This document shows positions 51,306-61,587 of a stretch of DNA of 64,000 nucleotides, piece after piece (the stretch's first letter is position 1; every line of letters begins with the position of its first letter). The position numbers and the translations under genes were made by a program. Origin of the DNA: JAWKMZ01 sp041391965 (GTDB lineage: Bacteria; Bacteroidota; Bacteroidia; Flavobacteriales; Flavobacteriaceae); NCBI GenBank assembly GCA_041391965.1, contig JAWKMZ010000001.1, forward strand, positions 1-64,000, given 5' to 3'. Below the pieces are notes generated by a model. It did no database searches. It was not told the DNA's origin and worked only from the letters and a program-made list of their open reading frames with translations.

Positions 51306-51313
51306 TACTTTTG
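51306..51313 (+). promoter_or_regulatory. -7 box of purH
   Basis: TACTTTTG (TAnnTTTG) lies 25 bases upstream of the purH ATG at 51338. It covers a TTG at 51311 that would otherwise extend the reading frame, so the ATG is the real start. Confidence 0.55.
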
Positions 51314-51337
51314 CGCTTTAATTCACACAACTACATC

Positions 51338-52870
51338 ATGAGCAATAACAAAACCATTAAATCGGCCTTAATTTCTGTTTTTAGTAAAGACGGATTAGAG
51401 CCTATCGTAAAAGAACTCCATCAATTGGGTGTTACCATTTATTCAACAGGTGGCACTGAAACTTTTATTAAAAACTTAGGAATTGATGTCATTCCTGTTG
51501 AAGACGTTACCTCGTATCCATCTATTTTAGGAGGTCGTGTCAAAACCCTTCATCCAAAAGTTTTTGGAGGCATTCTTAACCGTCAAAATAATGCAAATGA
51601 TGTTGCTGAATTGGCAGATTTTGATATTCCACAAATTGATTTAGTGATTGTCGATTTATATCCTTTTGAAAAAACAGTAGCTTCTGGTGCAAACAATGAT
51701 GATATTATAGAAAAAATTGATATTGGTGGCATTTCATTAATTAGAGCTGCGGCAAAAAATTATGCAGATGTTATTTGTGTATCTTCAGTTGATGATTATG
51801 CTGAGTTTTTAGGCCTTCTAAAATCTCAACATGGCAACACAACAGAAACTGACAGAAAACGTTTTGCTACCAAAGCATTCAACATCTCATCGCATTATGA
51901 TTCTGCTATTTTTAATTATTTCAACAAAAATCATGAAGAAACAGTTTTAAAAATAAGTGAGCAGACTGGTCAAATTTTGCGTTATGGCGAAAATCCACAT
52001 CAAAAAGGGTTTTTCTTCGGCAATTTTGAAGCCATGTTTACCAAACTTCATGGTAAAGAACTAAGCTATAACAATCTTTTAGATGTAGATGCTGCGGTTA
52101 ATTTAATGAGCGAATTTAAAAATGACGCACCAACATTTGCCATTTTAAAACACAATAATGCTTGCGGTGTTGCAACGCGTTCAACATTACAACAGGCTTA
52201 TGTAGATGCACTTGCAGGCGATCCTGTTTCGGCATTTGGCGGCATTTTAATCAGTAATACCGAAATTGATACAGCAACGGCTGAAAATATTCATAATTTA
52301 TTCTGCGAAGTCGTAATTGCGCCTTCATTTTCTGCAGATGCTTTAAGTATTCTAACCGAAAAAAAGAATCGAATTTTATTAGTTCAACATGAAATAGAAT
52401 TACCTCAAACCACTGTAAGAACTTGTTTAAATGGTGTTTTAGTTCAGGATAAAGATTCCATTACAGATGCTTTAGAACATTTATCTCACGCAACTGACAA
52501 TAAACCAACAAAAAATGAGTTAGAAGACTTGATATTTGCTTCAAAAATTTGCAAACACACCAAATCTAACACTATCGTACTCGCAAAAAACAAACAATTA
52601 TGTGCCAGCGGAACAGGACAAACCAGTCGTGTCGATGCGCTTAACCAAGCCATCCATAAAGCACAATCTTTTAAATTTGACTTACAAGGCGCTGTTATGG
52701 CAAGTGATGCGTTTTTTCCGTTTCCTGATTGTGTTGAAATTGCAGATAATGCAGGCATTACATCAGTTATTCAACCTGGAGGCTCAATCAAAGATGACTT
52801 GAGTATTGCGTATTGTAATGCGCATAACGTATCTATGGTATTTACAGGAACACGTCATTTTAAACATTAA
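51338..52870 (+). CDS. purH: Bifunctional IMP cyclohydrolase/AICAR formyltransferase
   Basis: 510 residues from the ATG at 51338. It carries out the last two steps of purine synthesis in the cytoplasm. The N-terminal MGS-like domain (about 1-150) has STGGTETFIKNLG and GGRVKTLHPKVFGGIL; the AICAR formyltransferase domain has LRYGENPHQKGFFFGN, ILKHNNACGVATR, DPVSAFGGILISN and the C-terminal SDAFFPFPDCVEIADNAGIT. All family motifs are intact. Confidence 0.97.
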   Translation: MSNNKTIKSALISVFSKDGLEPIVKELHQLGVTIYSTGGTETFIKNLGIDVIPVEDVTSYPSILGGRVKTLHPKVFGGILNRQNNANDVAELADFDIPQIDLVIVDLYPFEKTVASGANNDDIIEKIDIGGISLIRAAAKNYADVICVSSVDDYAEFLGLLKSQHGNTTETDRKRFATKAFNISSHYDSAIFNYFNKNHEETVLKISEQTGQILRYGENPHQKGFFFGNFEAMFTKLHGKELSYNNLLDVDAAVNLMSEFKNDAPTFAILKHNNACGVATRSTLQQAYVDALAGDPVSAFGGILISNTEIDTATAENIHNLFCEVVIAPSFSADALSILTEKKNRILLVQHEIELPQTTVRTCLNGVLVQDKDSITDALEHLSHATDNKPTKNELEDLIFASKICKHTKSNTIVLAKNKQLCASGTGQTSRVDALNQAIHKAQSFKFDLQGAVMASDAFFPFPDCVEIADNAGITSVIQPGGSIKDDLSIAYCNAHNVSMVFTGTRHFKH

Positions 52871-52977
52871 AAAAAAATCGAAAAAAAATTAAACCGTTAA
52901 TATTTATTAACTTTTATTACATTTACGTCAATATCAGCAAATAAAACTAATATCAACCTACAAATCAATAATAGCAC

Positions 52978-54006
52978 ATGGGATTTTTTGATTTCTTAAC
53001 TGAAGAAATAGCCATAGATTTAGGAACCGCAAACACCTTAATTATTCACAATGACAAAGTTGTTGTAGATAGTCCATCCATCGTTGCACGAGACCGAATT
53101 TCAGGAAAAATCATTGCAGTTGGTAAAGAAGCCAACATGATGCAAGGAAAAACACACGAAAACATCAAAACCATTAGGCCATTGAAAGATGGTGTCATCG
53201 CCGATTTTGATGCGTCTGAGCAAATGATTAACTTGTTTATCAAAAATATTCCTGCCTTAAAAAAGAAATTTTTTACGCCTGCTTTACGAATGGTGGTTTG
53301 TATTCCATCAGGAATTACGGAAGTTGAAATGCGTGCCGTAAAAGAATCTTGTGAGCGTGTTAATGGTAAAGAAGTGTATTTAATACATGAACCCATGGCA
53401 GCAGCCATAGGTATTGGCATTGACATTATGCAACCTAAAGGAAACATGATTGTAGATATAGGTGGAGGAACTACAGAAATTGCTGTTATTGCTTTAGGAG
53501 GTATTGTTTGCGACAAATCGGTTAAAGTAGCTGGTGATGTTTTTACTAATGATATTGTGTATTATATGCGTACCCAACACAATTTGTATGTTGGCGAGCG
53601 GACTGCCGAAAAAATTAAAATTCAAATTGGTGCCGCCACTGAAGATTTAGAGTTACCACCAGATGAAATGAGCGTTCAAGGACGAGATTTATTGACTGGA
53701 AAACCAAAACAAGTACAAATATCATACAGAGAAATTGCCAAAGCATTAGATAAATCTATCCTTCGTATTGAAGATTCGGTGATGGAAACCTTATCACAAA
53801 CACCTCCAGAATTAGCGGCAGATATTTACAATACAGGAATTTACCTTGCTGGTGGAGGCTCTATGCTAAGAGGTTTGGACAAGCGTTTATCACAAAAAAC
53901 AGACCTTCCTGTTTACATTGCTGAAGACCCTTTAAGAGCTGTGGTAAGAGGTACAGGAATTACCCTAAAAAACCTTCCTAAATTTAAAAGTATATTGATA
54001 AAATAG
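52978..54006 (+). CDS. mreB: Rod-shape determining protein MreB
   Basis: 342 residues. Actin-like ATPase that forms filaments under the inner membrane and directs cell-wall elongation. Phosphate loops EIAIDLGTANTLI (about 10-22) and MIVDIGGGTTEIAVIALGG (about 158-176), and the adenosine motif YLAGGGSMLRGLDK, are complete. First gene of mreB-mreC-mreD-mrdA-rodA; mreC follows after 9 bases. Confidence 0.98.
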   Translation: MGFFDFLTEEIAIDLGTANTLIIHNDKVVVDSPSIVARDRISGKIIAVGKEANMMQGKTHENIKTIRPLKDGVIADFDASEQMINLFIKNIPALKKKFFTPALRMVVCIPSGITEVEMRAVKESCERVNGKEVYLIHEPMAAAIGIGIDIMQPKGNMIVDIGGGTTEIAVIALGGIVCDKSVKVAGDVFTNDIVYYMRTQHNLYVGERTAEKIKIQIGAATEDLELPPDEMSVQGRDLLTGKPKQVQISYREIAKALDKSILRIEDSVMETLSQTPPELAADIYNTGIYLAGGGSMLRGLDKRLSQKTDLPVYIAEDPLRAVVRGTGITLKNLPKFKSILIK

Positions 54007-54015
54007 TAAGCCCAA

Positions 54016-54840
54016 ATGCAACAAATCATCAATTTTGTTATTAGAAACAAAACTTTTCTTTTGTTTTTGTTGCTTTTTGCCCTATCGCTATTTTTTACGA
54101 TACAATCTCATTCTTACCATAAAAGCAAGTTTATAAACTCTGCCAATGTGGTTACAGGTGGTGTTTATAAATCAGCAAATACTATTGGACAATATTTTAA
54201 TTTAAAACAAGAAAACGAAGTCTTACTTGACGAAAACAAAAAGCTAAGAACCTTGTTGCATAATATGAGTATTGATACGCTCTCATCAACATTTACAGAT
54301 AGTACCAAGTTTAATGAGCATTTTAAATTTAGAACTGCCAAAGTGTACAAAAACAGCTATTCGCTTTCTAACAATTACATTACCATCAATAAAGGTAAAA
54401 AAGACAGTATTAAAATTGATTATGGTGTGATTACCTCAAAAGGGATTGTTGGCATTATTGAAAATACCTCAGCTCATTATGCTTCGGTTTTATCCATTTT
54501 AAATACACGAAGTAAAATTAATGCGCAATTAAAAAAAACCAACCATATTGGTACTTTGGTTTGGAATACCAAATCGCCCGAGTTTGCACAATTAATTGAT
54601 ATTTCAAAGTTTGCACCTGTACAAATTGGCGATACAATTATTACTGGAGGGCAATCTACTATTTTTCCTAAAGGCGTTTTAATAGGCACCATTAATTCGT
54701 ACACCTTAGATGCTGGAGGCGATACTTATACGGTTAACGTAAAACTTTTTAATGACATGACCAACCTTGGACACGTGTATGTTATTGAAAATTTGGAAGC
54801 CGAAGAACTAAAATCTTTACAAAAACACAAAGATGAATAA
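54016..54840 (+). CDS. mreC: Rod-shape determining protein MreC
   Basis: 274 residues. A short cytoplasmic tail, one helix (about 12-30), a coiled coil (about 55-80, KQENEVLLDENKKLRTLLHN) and the MreC beta domains (about 100-265). MreC links MreB to the wall-synthesis enzymes in the periplasm. The gene overlaps mreD by eight bases (54833-54840). Confidence 0.95.
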   Translation: MQQIINFVIRNKTFLLFLLLFALSLFFTIQSHSYHKSKFINSANVVTGGVYKSANTIGQYFNLKQENEVLLDENKKLRTLLHNMSIDTLSSTFTDSTKFNEHFKFRTAKVYKNSYSLSNNYITINKGKKDSIKIDYGVITSKGIVGIIENTSAHYASVLSILNTRSKINAQLKKTNHIGTLVWNTKSPEFAQLIDISKFAPVQIGDTIITGGQSTIFPKGVLIGTINSYTLDAGGDTYTVNVKLFNDMTNLGHVYVIENLEAEELKSLQKHKDE

Positions 54841-55339
54841 TGTTATTTTAAATACAGCCATTCGTTTTTTTGTTTTGGTATTAATTCAGGTTTTGGTACT
54901 GAATCATATTAATTTTTTGGGTGACATCAATCCGTATCCTTACATTTTGTTCATTTTACTATTTCCTGTAAATAACAACAGAACCTTATTTGTGTTTTTA
55001 GCCTTTTTATTAGGATTGAGTATTGATATTTTTTCAGATTCTGGTGGTGTTCATGCAGCAGCTTGCGTTACTTTAGCATACATTAGACCCATGGTTTTAA
55101 AATTTTCTTTCGGAACGGTTTACGACTATCAAACCATTAAATTTGACCAAACCGAATTTGGTAGCAGACTGACCTATTTTACTATTCTTACACTTATTCA
55201 CCATTTCATTTTGTTTTCATTAGAAGTTTTTAACATTTCTAACATAATTTTAATCTTTCAAAAAACGTTATTCTCAAGTATTTTTACTATACTCTTATGT
55301 TTAATAATCACGATACTTTTTAGCAAAAAACGTAAATGA
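54833..55339 (+). CDS. mreD: Rod-shape determining protein MreD
   Basis: 168 residues with about five membrane helices (FFVLVLIQVLVLNHINFLGD near the N-terminus). The position between mreC and mrdA with overlaps on both sides (8 and 4 bases) and the multi-helix profile identify it. MreD is the integral-membrane partner of MreC. Confidence 0.93.
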   Translation: MNNVILNTAIRFFVLVLIQVLVLNHINFLGDINPYPYILFILLFPVNNNRTLFVFLAFLLGLSIDIFSDSGGVHAAACVTLAYIRPMVLKFSFGTVYDYQTIKFDQTEFGSRLTYFTILTLIHHFILFSLEVFNISNIILIFQKTLFSSIFTILLCLIITILFSKKRK

Positions 55340-57282
55340 GAAAACTATTACTTCTTTCAATAATTGTTGTTATTGGTCTTATCTTCATTTCGCGCTTGTT
55401 TTATCTGCAAGTTTATAATCAAGACACCTATAATTTGTATGAAGACAACGCTATAAGAAAGGTTTTTGATTATCCAAAACGCGGTTATGTATATGACAGA
55501 AATGGAAAATTATTGGTTGCCAACCAACCATCTTACGATGTCATGTTTATTCCAAGAGAAGTAAAACCTTTAGACACACTCGAATTTTGCAATCTTTTAA
55601 AAATTACAAAACAAGATTTTATCAACTTTTATAACAAGGCCTATAAATATTCACCACGATTGCCTTCGGTATTTATTCCACAATTATCAAGAATAGAATA
55701 TGCAGCCATTCAAGAAAAAATAAGAAAATTTGAAGGATTTTATATCCAAAAACGCTCTTTAAGAGATTATCAAACCAGCATTGGTGCCAATGTTTTGGGT
55801 GATATTGGCGAAGTTAACAATTATACCATTGAAAAAAACCCATACTATAAAATGGGTGATTTAATTGGCAAACAAGGTGTTGAATTGTCATACGAAAATG
55901 TTTTACGAGGCGTCAAAGGTATCAAGTTCATCCAAAAAGACCGATTTAACAGAGATATTGGTCCTTATAAAAATGGTATTTATGACACCTTACCTCAACC
56001 CGGAAAAGACATTACCATTACCATTGATTCTAAACTCCAAGAATATGGCGAATTACTAATGAAACACAAACGTGGAGGCATTATTGCTATTGAGCCAAGT
56101 AGTGGCGAAATTATTGCCATGGTTTCGGCACCAAGCTATAATCCAAATTTATTGGTTGGCAGACAGCGTTCGGCAAATTTTACAAAACTATATAATGATT
56201 CTATTGCCAAACCACTTTTTGATAGAGGCTTGCAAGCACAATATCCACCAGGTTCGCCTTTTAAAGTTTTGAATGCTTTAATTGGACTGCAAGAACAGGT
56301 TATTACGCCACAAGACAAATTTGCTTGTAGAATGGGTTATTACTACAATGGCAGACGCTTAACTGGGTGTCACAGCCATCCAAGCCCTTTAGACATGAAT
56401 GGCGGCATCTCGCAATCATGTAACTCCTATTTTGCAAATGTTTACAGACGTATTATTGACAAATACGACCAACCTGATAAAGGTATGGACGTTTGGAGTA
56501 ACCACGTGAAGAGTTTTGGACTTGGCAATTATTTGGATAACGACTTGGCTGTTGGACAAAAAGGACGCATTCCTGATGGTGATTTTTATGACAAATGGTA
56601 TGGTAAAAACCGATGGTCATCTACGTATAACATATCCAACGCAATTGGACAAGGTGAAGTGGAAGCGACACCAATTCAGTTAGCAAATATGGCTGCAGCA
56701 ATTGCAAATCGTGGTTATTATTATACACCTCACATTATTAAGAAAATTCAAGACAGCAGCATTGATCCAAAATTTACCACACCAAAACACACCACTATTG
56801 ATAAACCATATTTTGAACCCGTTATACAAGGGATGTTTGATGTTTATAACCATGGAACCGCCTCTACATTGCAGGTTCCAGGCATAGAAATTTGTGGAAA
56901 AACTGGTACTGCAGAGAATTTTATAAATATTGATGGCAAACGAACACAATTAACAGACCATTCAATTTTTGTAGCCTTTGCACCAAAAGACAACCCGAAA
57001 ATTGCCATTGCGGTTTTTGTTGAAAATGGATATTGGGGAAGTCGCTTTGCAGGACGTATTGCCAGTTTAATGATTGAAAAATACATTAAAGGTTATATCA
57101 CCAGAACAGATATGGAAGATTGGGTTTTGGTTCATAGCTTAGAAGACGAATATGCCAAACCTTATTCTGGTGAACCTTTTGGCATTAATCGTGCTTCAAC
57201 ATTACAAGTTATTGATTTTGATTTAAAAAAATATCACGAAAATCAAATCAAACCACCTGTAGAACATTCTATCAAACAATAA
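55336..57282 (+). CDS. mrdA: Penicillin-binding protein 2
   Basis: 648 residues. Transpeptidase that cross-links new peptidoglycan during elongation, working with RodA. One N-terminal helix (about 5-24), the dimerisation/non-penicillin-binding domain (about 40-230), then the catalytic motifs: SPFK in YPPGSPFKVLNALIG (active Ser about 307), SCNSYF (SxN) and KTGT in EICGKTGTAEN (about 522). It overlaps mreD by 4 bases, and rodA follows after 3. Confidence 0.97.
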   Translation: MRKLLLLSIIVVIGLIFISRLFYLQVYNQDTYNLYEDNAIRKVFDYPKRGYVYDRNGKLLVANQPSYDVMFIPREVKPLDTLEFCNLLKITKQDFINFYNKAYKYSPRLPSVFIPQLSRIEYAAIQEKIRKFEGFYIQKRSLRDYQTSIGANVLGDIGEVNNYTIEKNPYYKMGDLIGKQGVELSYENVLRGVKGIKFIQKDRFNRDIGPYKNGIYDTLPQPGKDITITIDSKLQEYGELLMKHKRGGIIAIEPSSGEIIAMVSAPSYNPNLLVGRQRSANFTKLYNDSIAKPLFDRGLQAQYPPGSPFKVLNALIGLQEQVITPQDKFACRMGYYYNGRRLTGCHSHPSPLDMNGGISQSCNSYFANVYRRIIDKYDQPDKGMDVWSNHVKSFGLGNYLDNDLAVGQKGRIPDGDFYDKWYGKNRWSSTYNISNAIGQGEVEATPIQLANMAAAIANRGYYYTPHIIKKIQDSSIDPKFTTPKHTTIDKPYFEPVIQGMFDVYNHGTASTLQVPGIEICGKTGTAENFINIDGKRTQLTDHSIFVAFAPKDNPKIAIAVFVENGYWGSRFAGRIASLMIEKYIKGYITRTDMEDWVLVHSLEDEYAKPYSGEPFGINRASTLQVIDFDLKKYHENQIKPPVEHSIKQ

Positions 57283-57285
57283 AAA

Positions 57286-58563
57286 ATGGCAAGAGAAAAC
57301 GGAAGTCTAAAATTTGATTGGATCACTATTGCACTTTTTTTGCTTTTAGTTGGCTTTGGATGGCTCAATATTTTATCGGCATCACATTCTGGTGAGGTTA
57401 TTGAATATTTTGATATGAGCCAACCTTATGGCAAACAATCGGTATTTATAGTTTTTACACTTATTCTTATAGTATTAATTCTGTCCATTGAAGCCAAGTT
57501 TTATGAACGTTTTGCAAGTGTCATCTATTTTCTTTCGTTGCTTTCTTTGATTGGTTTGTTCATCTTTGGAAAAAATGTCAATGGTGCTACCTCTTGGTAT
57601 GGTATTGGAGGCATGACGTTACAACCCAGTGAATTTGCCAAATTTGCAACCTCACTTGCTGTCGCTAAGTTTATTAGTGATATGCAAACCAACATCAAAA
57701 CTCTAAAAGATCAGCTCAAAACCATTATTATTATTTTCGTTCCTGCCTTTTTAATTTTGCTCCAAAATGATGCAGGAAGCACCATTGTTTACGCATCATT
57801 TTTTTTCGTGTTTTATAGAGAAGGTTTGCAACAAATTTATTTGATAGTTGGCGTTATCATCATTGCTTTATCAATACTTAGCTTAAAATTTAGCGTCGTA
57901 ACTGCTTCTATTATTGCTGCTATTTTAATTTTTGGATTTCATTTTTTAGGTCGAAAAAAACGTCCTCAAATATTACAGCCTATTGCCGTTTTGATGCTTT
58001 GTATTGGGTTTTCTTTTGGTGTCAAATATTTTTACAATCACATTTTAAAAGACCACCAAAAAGACAGAATTAGCTTGTGGTTGCGTTTGGAAAAAGACCC
58101 TGAAAAATTGCACAAAATGAAGCAAACCATTATGTACAATCTCAACGAGTCTGAAAAAGCAATCAGTTCTGGAGGTTTATACGGCAAAGGTTTTATGGAA
58201 GGTACACGAACTACTGGAAAATTTGTACCAGAACAACACACCGATTATATTTTTAGTACTGTTGGCGAAGAATGGGGCTTTTTAGGTAGTGCTTTGGTCA
58301 TTATTTTGTTTGTAGCTTTATTACTCAGAATTTTATACCTGTCTGAATTACAAAAATCTCAATTTAGTAGAGTGTATGGCTACAGCGTTGCCTCTATTTT
58401 ATTTGTCCATTTTATGATTAATATCGGAATGGTGATGGGCTTGATACCAACCGTTGGTATTCCTCTACCCTTTTTTAGTTATGGTGGTTCTGGCCTTTGG
58501 GGTTTTACTATTTTACTCTTTATTTTTGTAAAATTAGATTCTAATAGGATTAATGAATGGTAG
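57286..58563 (+). CDS. rodA: Rod-shape determining protein RodA
   Basis: 425 residues of the SEDS family: an inner-membrane glycosyltransferase that polymerises glycan strands with penicillin-binding protein 2. About ten membrane helices are seen; the family motifs are GGMTLQPSEFAKFATSLAVA, LLQNDAGSTIVYASFFFVFY, the extracytoplasmic loop with GTRTTGKFVPEQHTDYIFS and GIPLPFFSYGGSGLWGF. Last gene of the shape operon. Confidence 0.97.
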   Translation: MARENGSLKFDWITIALFLLLVGFGWLNILSASHSGEVIEYFDMSQPYGKQSVFIVFTLILIVLILSIEAKFYERFASVIYFLSLLSLIGLFIFGKNVNGATSWYGIGGMTLQPSEFAKFATSLAVAKFISDMQTNIKTLKDQLKTIIIIFVPAFLILLQNDAGSTIVYASFFFVFYREGLQQIYLIVGVIIIALSILSLKFSVVTASIIAAILIFGFHFLGRKKRPQILQPIAVLMLCIGFSFGVKYFYNHILKDHQKDRISLWLRLEKDPEKLHKMKQTIMYNLNESEKAISSGGLYGKGFMEGTRTTGKFVPEQHTDYIFSTVGEEWGFLGSALVIILFVALLLRILYLSELQKSQFSRVYGYSVASILFVHFMINIGMVMGLIPTVGIPLPFFSYGGSGLWGFTILLFIFVKLDSNRINEW

Positions 58564-58627
58564 TTTTATAATTCAAAGCTTCAGATTCTAATAAAAGAAT
58601 AAAGAATTTGTGTTGATGACCATAAAA

Positions 58628-58659
58628 AACCTACAAGATTTTCAAAAATCTTACAGGTT
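58628..58659 (+). terminator. Imperfect hairpin after rodA
   Basis: AACCTACAAGATTTT and AAAATCTTACAGGTT pair with two or three mismatches, 65 bases past the rodA stop. It lacks a long T-run and is weaker than the next one; it may be a terminator or an element that slows polymerase. Confidence 0.45.
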
Positions 58660-58713
58660 TGTATTTAAAACGCTAAGGTCAACTTAACACCTTACAACCA
58701 ATCAACAAGTTAC

Positions 58714-58746
58714 CAAAAAAAGGAACTAAATTTTAGTTCCTTTTTA
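58714..58746. terminator. Bidirectional terminator between rodA and valS
   Basis: A perfect palindrome AAAAAGGAACTAAA-TTTTAGTTCCTTTTT (58716-58745) with flanking A and T runs, between converging genes. Confidence 0.85.
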
Positions 58747-58771
58747 TATCTTATCAAAAATGTTACGCTAT

Positions 58772-61402
58772 TTATTGCAAACTTGCCAAACTCGATTTTA
58801 AAGTCTCAATTTTAGCCAACGCATCTGCTTCTTTATTGCGTTCATTAGCCAATACTTGCTCAGGAGCATTATTGACAAAACGTTCATTAGCCAATTTATT
58901 TTGAACCGATTTTAAAAAGCCTTCGGTATATTTTAATTCTTGAGTAAGTTTTTCTAATTCTTCCTTCACATTAATTGCCCCTGCAATTGGCACAAAATAT
59001 TCATTGGATTGTACTCTAAAGCTCAAAGCACCTTCAACAGCATCAGTAACAATTTCCATTTTTGAAATATTTCCTAATTTTTCAATCACAGAATTATATG
59101 TGTTTGATACGTTTTCGTTGTTTAAAACTGATAATTCAATAGTGTCTTTAAATGGAATATTTTTTTCTTTTCGGATGGTTCTAATACCTGAAACCACATC
59201 TTTAACTAATTCAAAATCAGAAATTAATTGATTGTCAAAACTTTCAATTTTAGGATATTGTGCAACAATTAAAGCTTGTTCTGGTGTTCGTTCTGAAATA
59301 AATTGCCAAATCTCTTCTGTTAAAAATGGCATAAATGGATGTAAAACCTTTAAATTATCTTCAAAAATTTTAACGATGGATTTGTAGGTTTTAGAATCTA
59401 TGGGTTGTTGATAAGCTGGTTTAATCATTTCTAATAACCAAGCACTAAATTCAACTTTGATTAACTTGTAAATTGCCATTAAAGCATCAGACAATCGGTA
59501 TTTGCTAAAATGGTCTTCAATTTCTAATAAGGTGTGCTGAAATTTAGATTGATACCACTCTAAAGCTATTTTAGACGATTCTGGTTGCTCAATTTCTGCA
59601 ACGTCCCAACCGTTTACCAATCTAAAAGAGTTCCATATTTTATTAGCAAATTCTTTTCCTTGTTGACATAAGTCTTCATCAAACATCAAATCATTTCCTG
59701 CTGCAGAACTCAATAGCAATCCAACGCGTACACCATCAGCACCATAATCATCTATCAATTTTAAAGCATCTGGTGAGTTTCCAAGAGATTTACTCATCTT
59801 ACGACGTTGTTTATCACGAACCAATCCTGTTAAATAGACATTACTGAATGGTTTTTCATCTTTGTATTCATAACCAGCAATAATCATACGTGCTACCCAA
59901 AAGAACAAAATATCTGGACCAGTTACTAAATCGTTGGTTGGATAGTAGTAGTTAATTTCTTCATTATTTGGATTGCGAATACCATCAAAAACGCTAATTG
60001 GCCACAACCAAGACGAAAACCAAGTGTCTAACGCATCTTTGTCTTGAGTTAGATTTTCAATTTTTAAATTTGAATTTCCAGATTTTGTTTGGGCAAGTTT
60101 TAGAGCATCTTGTTTGTTTTCTGCCACTACAAAATCATCTTTTCCATCGCCATAATAATAGGCTGGTATTTGTTGTCCCCAAAGTAACTGACGTGAAATA
60201 TTCCAATCGCGAATGTTTTCCATCCAATGACGATAGGTATTATTGAAGCGTTTAGGATACAACTTTATTTCTTCATCTTCTAAAACGGCTTTAATAGCTG
60301 GCTTTACAAGTTGCTCCATACTCAAAAACCATTGATCAGATAATCTTGGTTCAATGACAGCTTTGGTGCGTTCGCTAGTGCCAACTTTGTGTGTTATATC
60401 TTCTATTTTTACTAAAATTCCTAAATCTTCAAGTTCTTTAGCAACATCTTTTCTGGCTATAACTCTGTCTTTTCCTTGATGATGACGTCCAAAACTATTT
60501 AAACTTCCATCCTCATTTAAAATATCAATCACTTCAAGATGGTGTCTGTCGCCAATTGCTTTGTCATTAACATCATGCGCTGGCGTAATTTTTAAGCAAC
60601 CAGTACCAAATTCCATATCAACATAATCATCAGCAATAATAGGAACAATTCTATCACAAACAGGAACAATGACATTTTTACCCACTAATTTTGCAAAACG
60701 CTCATCATTAGGATTAACACAAACTGCAGTATCACCTAAAATGGTTTCAGGACGTGTGGTTGCAATGGTTATAAAACCGTCGTCTCCTTCAATTTTATAT
60801 TTTACATAGTATAACTTGTCAGTACGTTCTACATGAATAACTTCCTCATCAGACAAGGTGGTTTTGGCTTCAGGATCCCAATTAACCATTCTATAACCAC
60901 GATAAATAAGCCCTTTATTGAATAAGTCAACAAATACCTTTATAACGGCTTCATTCATATCCTCATCCATAGTAAATTTGGTTCTGTCCCAATCACAAGA
61001 GCAGCCTAATTTTTTTAATTGCTCTAAAATCACACCACCATATTCATGTGTCCAATCCCAAGCATGTGCTAAAAATTCATCACGTGACAAGTCGTTTTTG
61101 TCAATACCTTGTTCTTTTAACTTTGCTACAACCTTAGCTTCAGTAGCAATAGACGCATGGTCTGTACCAGGAACCCAACAAGCATTTTTACCTTGCAAAC
61201 GTGCACGACGGATTAAAACATCTTGTATGGTATTATTCAGCATATGTCCCATATGCAACACACCTGTAACGTTTGGAGGTGGAATTACAATTGTATAAGG
61301 CACTCTGTGGTCTGGTTCGGAATGAAAATAATTGTGTTCCATCCAATAGTTGTACCACTTGCTTTCTACATCTGATGCTGAATATTTTGTTGGAATTTGC
61401 AT
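58772..61402 (-). CDS. valS: Valyl-tRNA synthetase
   Basis: 876 residues from MQIPTKYSASDVESKW; a frame start at 61435 would add 11 residues and is not needed. Class I enzyme that charges valine to tRNA(Val) in the cytoplasm. The HIGH motif is HMGH in PPPNVTGVLHMGHMLNN, the editing domain (CP1) is near 190-340 (TTRPETILGDTAV), KMSKS is in KMSKSLGNSPDAL, and a C-terminal coiled coil (about 810-876, EELEKLTQELKYTEGFL) ends the protein as usual. A TAACTTTG -7 box (reverse strand, 61433-61440) lies upstream. Confidence 0.97.
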   Translation of the reverse strand: MQIPTKYSASDVESKWYNYWMEHNYFHSEPDHRVPYTIVIPPPNVTGVLHMGHMLNNTIQDVLIRRARLQGKNACWVPGTDHASIATEAKVVAKLKEQGIDKNDLSRDEFLAHAWDWTHEYGGVILEQLKKLGCSCDWDRTKFTMDEDMNEAVIKVFVDLFNKGLIYRGYRMVNWDPEAKTTLSDEEVIHVERTDKLYYVKYKIEGDDGFITIATTRPETILGDTAVCVNPNDERFAKLVGKNVIVPVCDRIVPIIADDYVDMEFGTGCLKITPAHDVNDKAIGDRHHLEVIDILNEDGSLNSFGRHHQGKDRVIARKDVAKELEDLGILVKIEDITHKVGTSERTKAVIEPRLSDQWFLSMEQLVKPAIKAVLEDEEIKLYPKRFNNTYRHWMENIRDWNISRQLLWGQQIPAYYYGDGKDDFVVAENKQDALKLAQTKSGNSNLKIENLTQDKDALDTWFSSWLWPISVFDGIRNPNNEEINYYYPTNDLVTGPDILFFWVARMIIAGYEYKDEKPFSNVYLTGLVRDKQRRKMSKSLGNSPDALKLIDDYGADGVRVGLLLSSAAGNDLMFDEDLCQQGKEFANKIWNSFRLVNGWDVAEIEQPESSKIALEWYQSKFQHTLLEIEDHFSKYRLSDALMAIYKLIKVEFSAWLLEMIKPAYQQPIDSKTYKSIVKIFEDNLKVLHPFMPFLTEEIWQFISERTPEQALIVAQYPKIESFDNQLISDFELVKDVVSGIRTIRKEKNIPFKDTIELSVLNNENVSNTYNSVIEKLGNISKMEIVTDAVEGALSFRVQSNEYFVPIAGAINVKEELEKLTQELKYTEGFLKSVQNKLANERFVNNAPEQVLANERNKEADALAKIETLKSSLASLQ

Positions 61403-61432
61403 GTTTTGGTATTGTTTTTGTGTAATAACTTG

Positions 61433-61440
61433 CAAAGTTA
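61433..61440 (-). promoter_or_regulatory. -7 box of valS
   Basis: The reverse strand reads TAACTTTG (TAnnTTTG), about 30 bases upstream of the valS ATG at 61402. Confidence 0.45.
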
Positions 61441-61587
61441 CTTATAATTCTTTTTTTGTGAAATTATAACAACAAATATTACGTATTGCAATGGTTAATA
61501 TCAATTACAGGTTTGTGTAATACGTCTAATAAATTTTGCAGAATGGCAAAAAGTAACTAATTTTGATAGTATCAATTTAAAATTAAA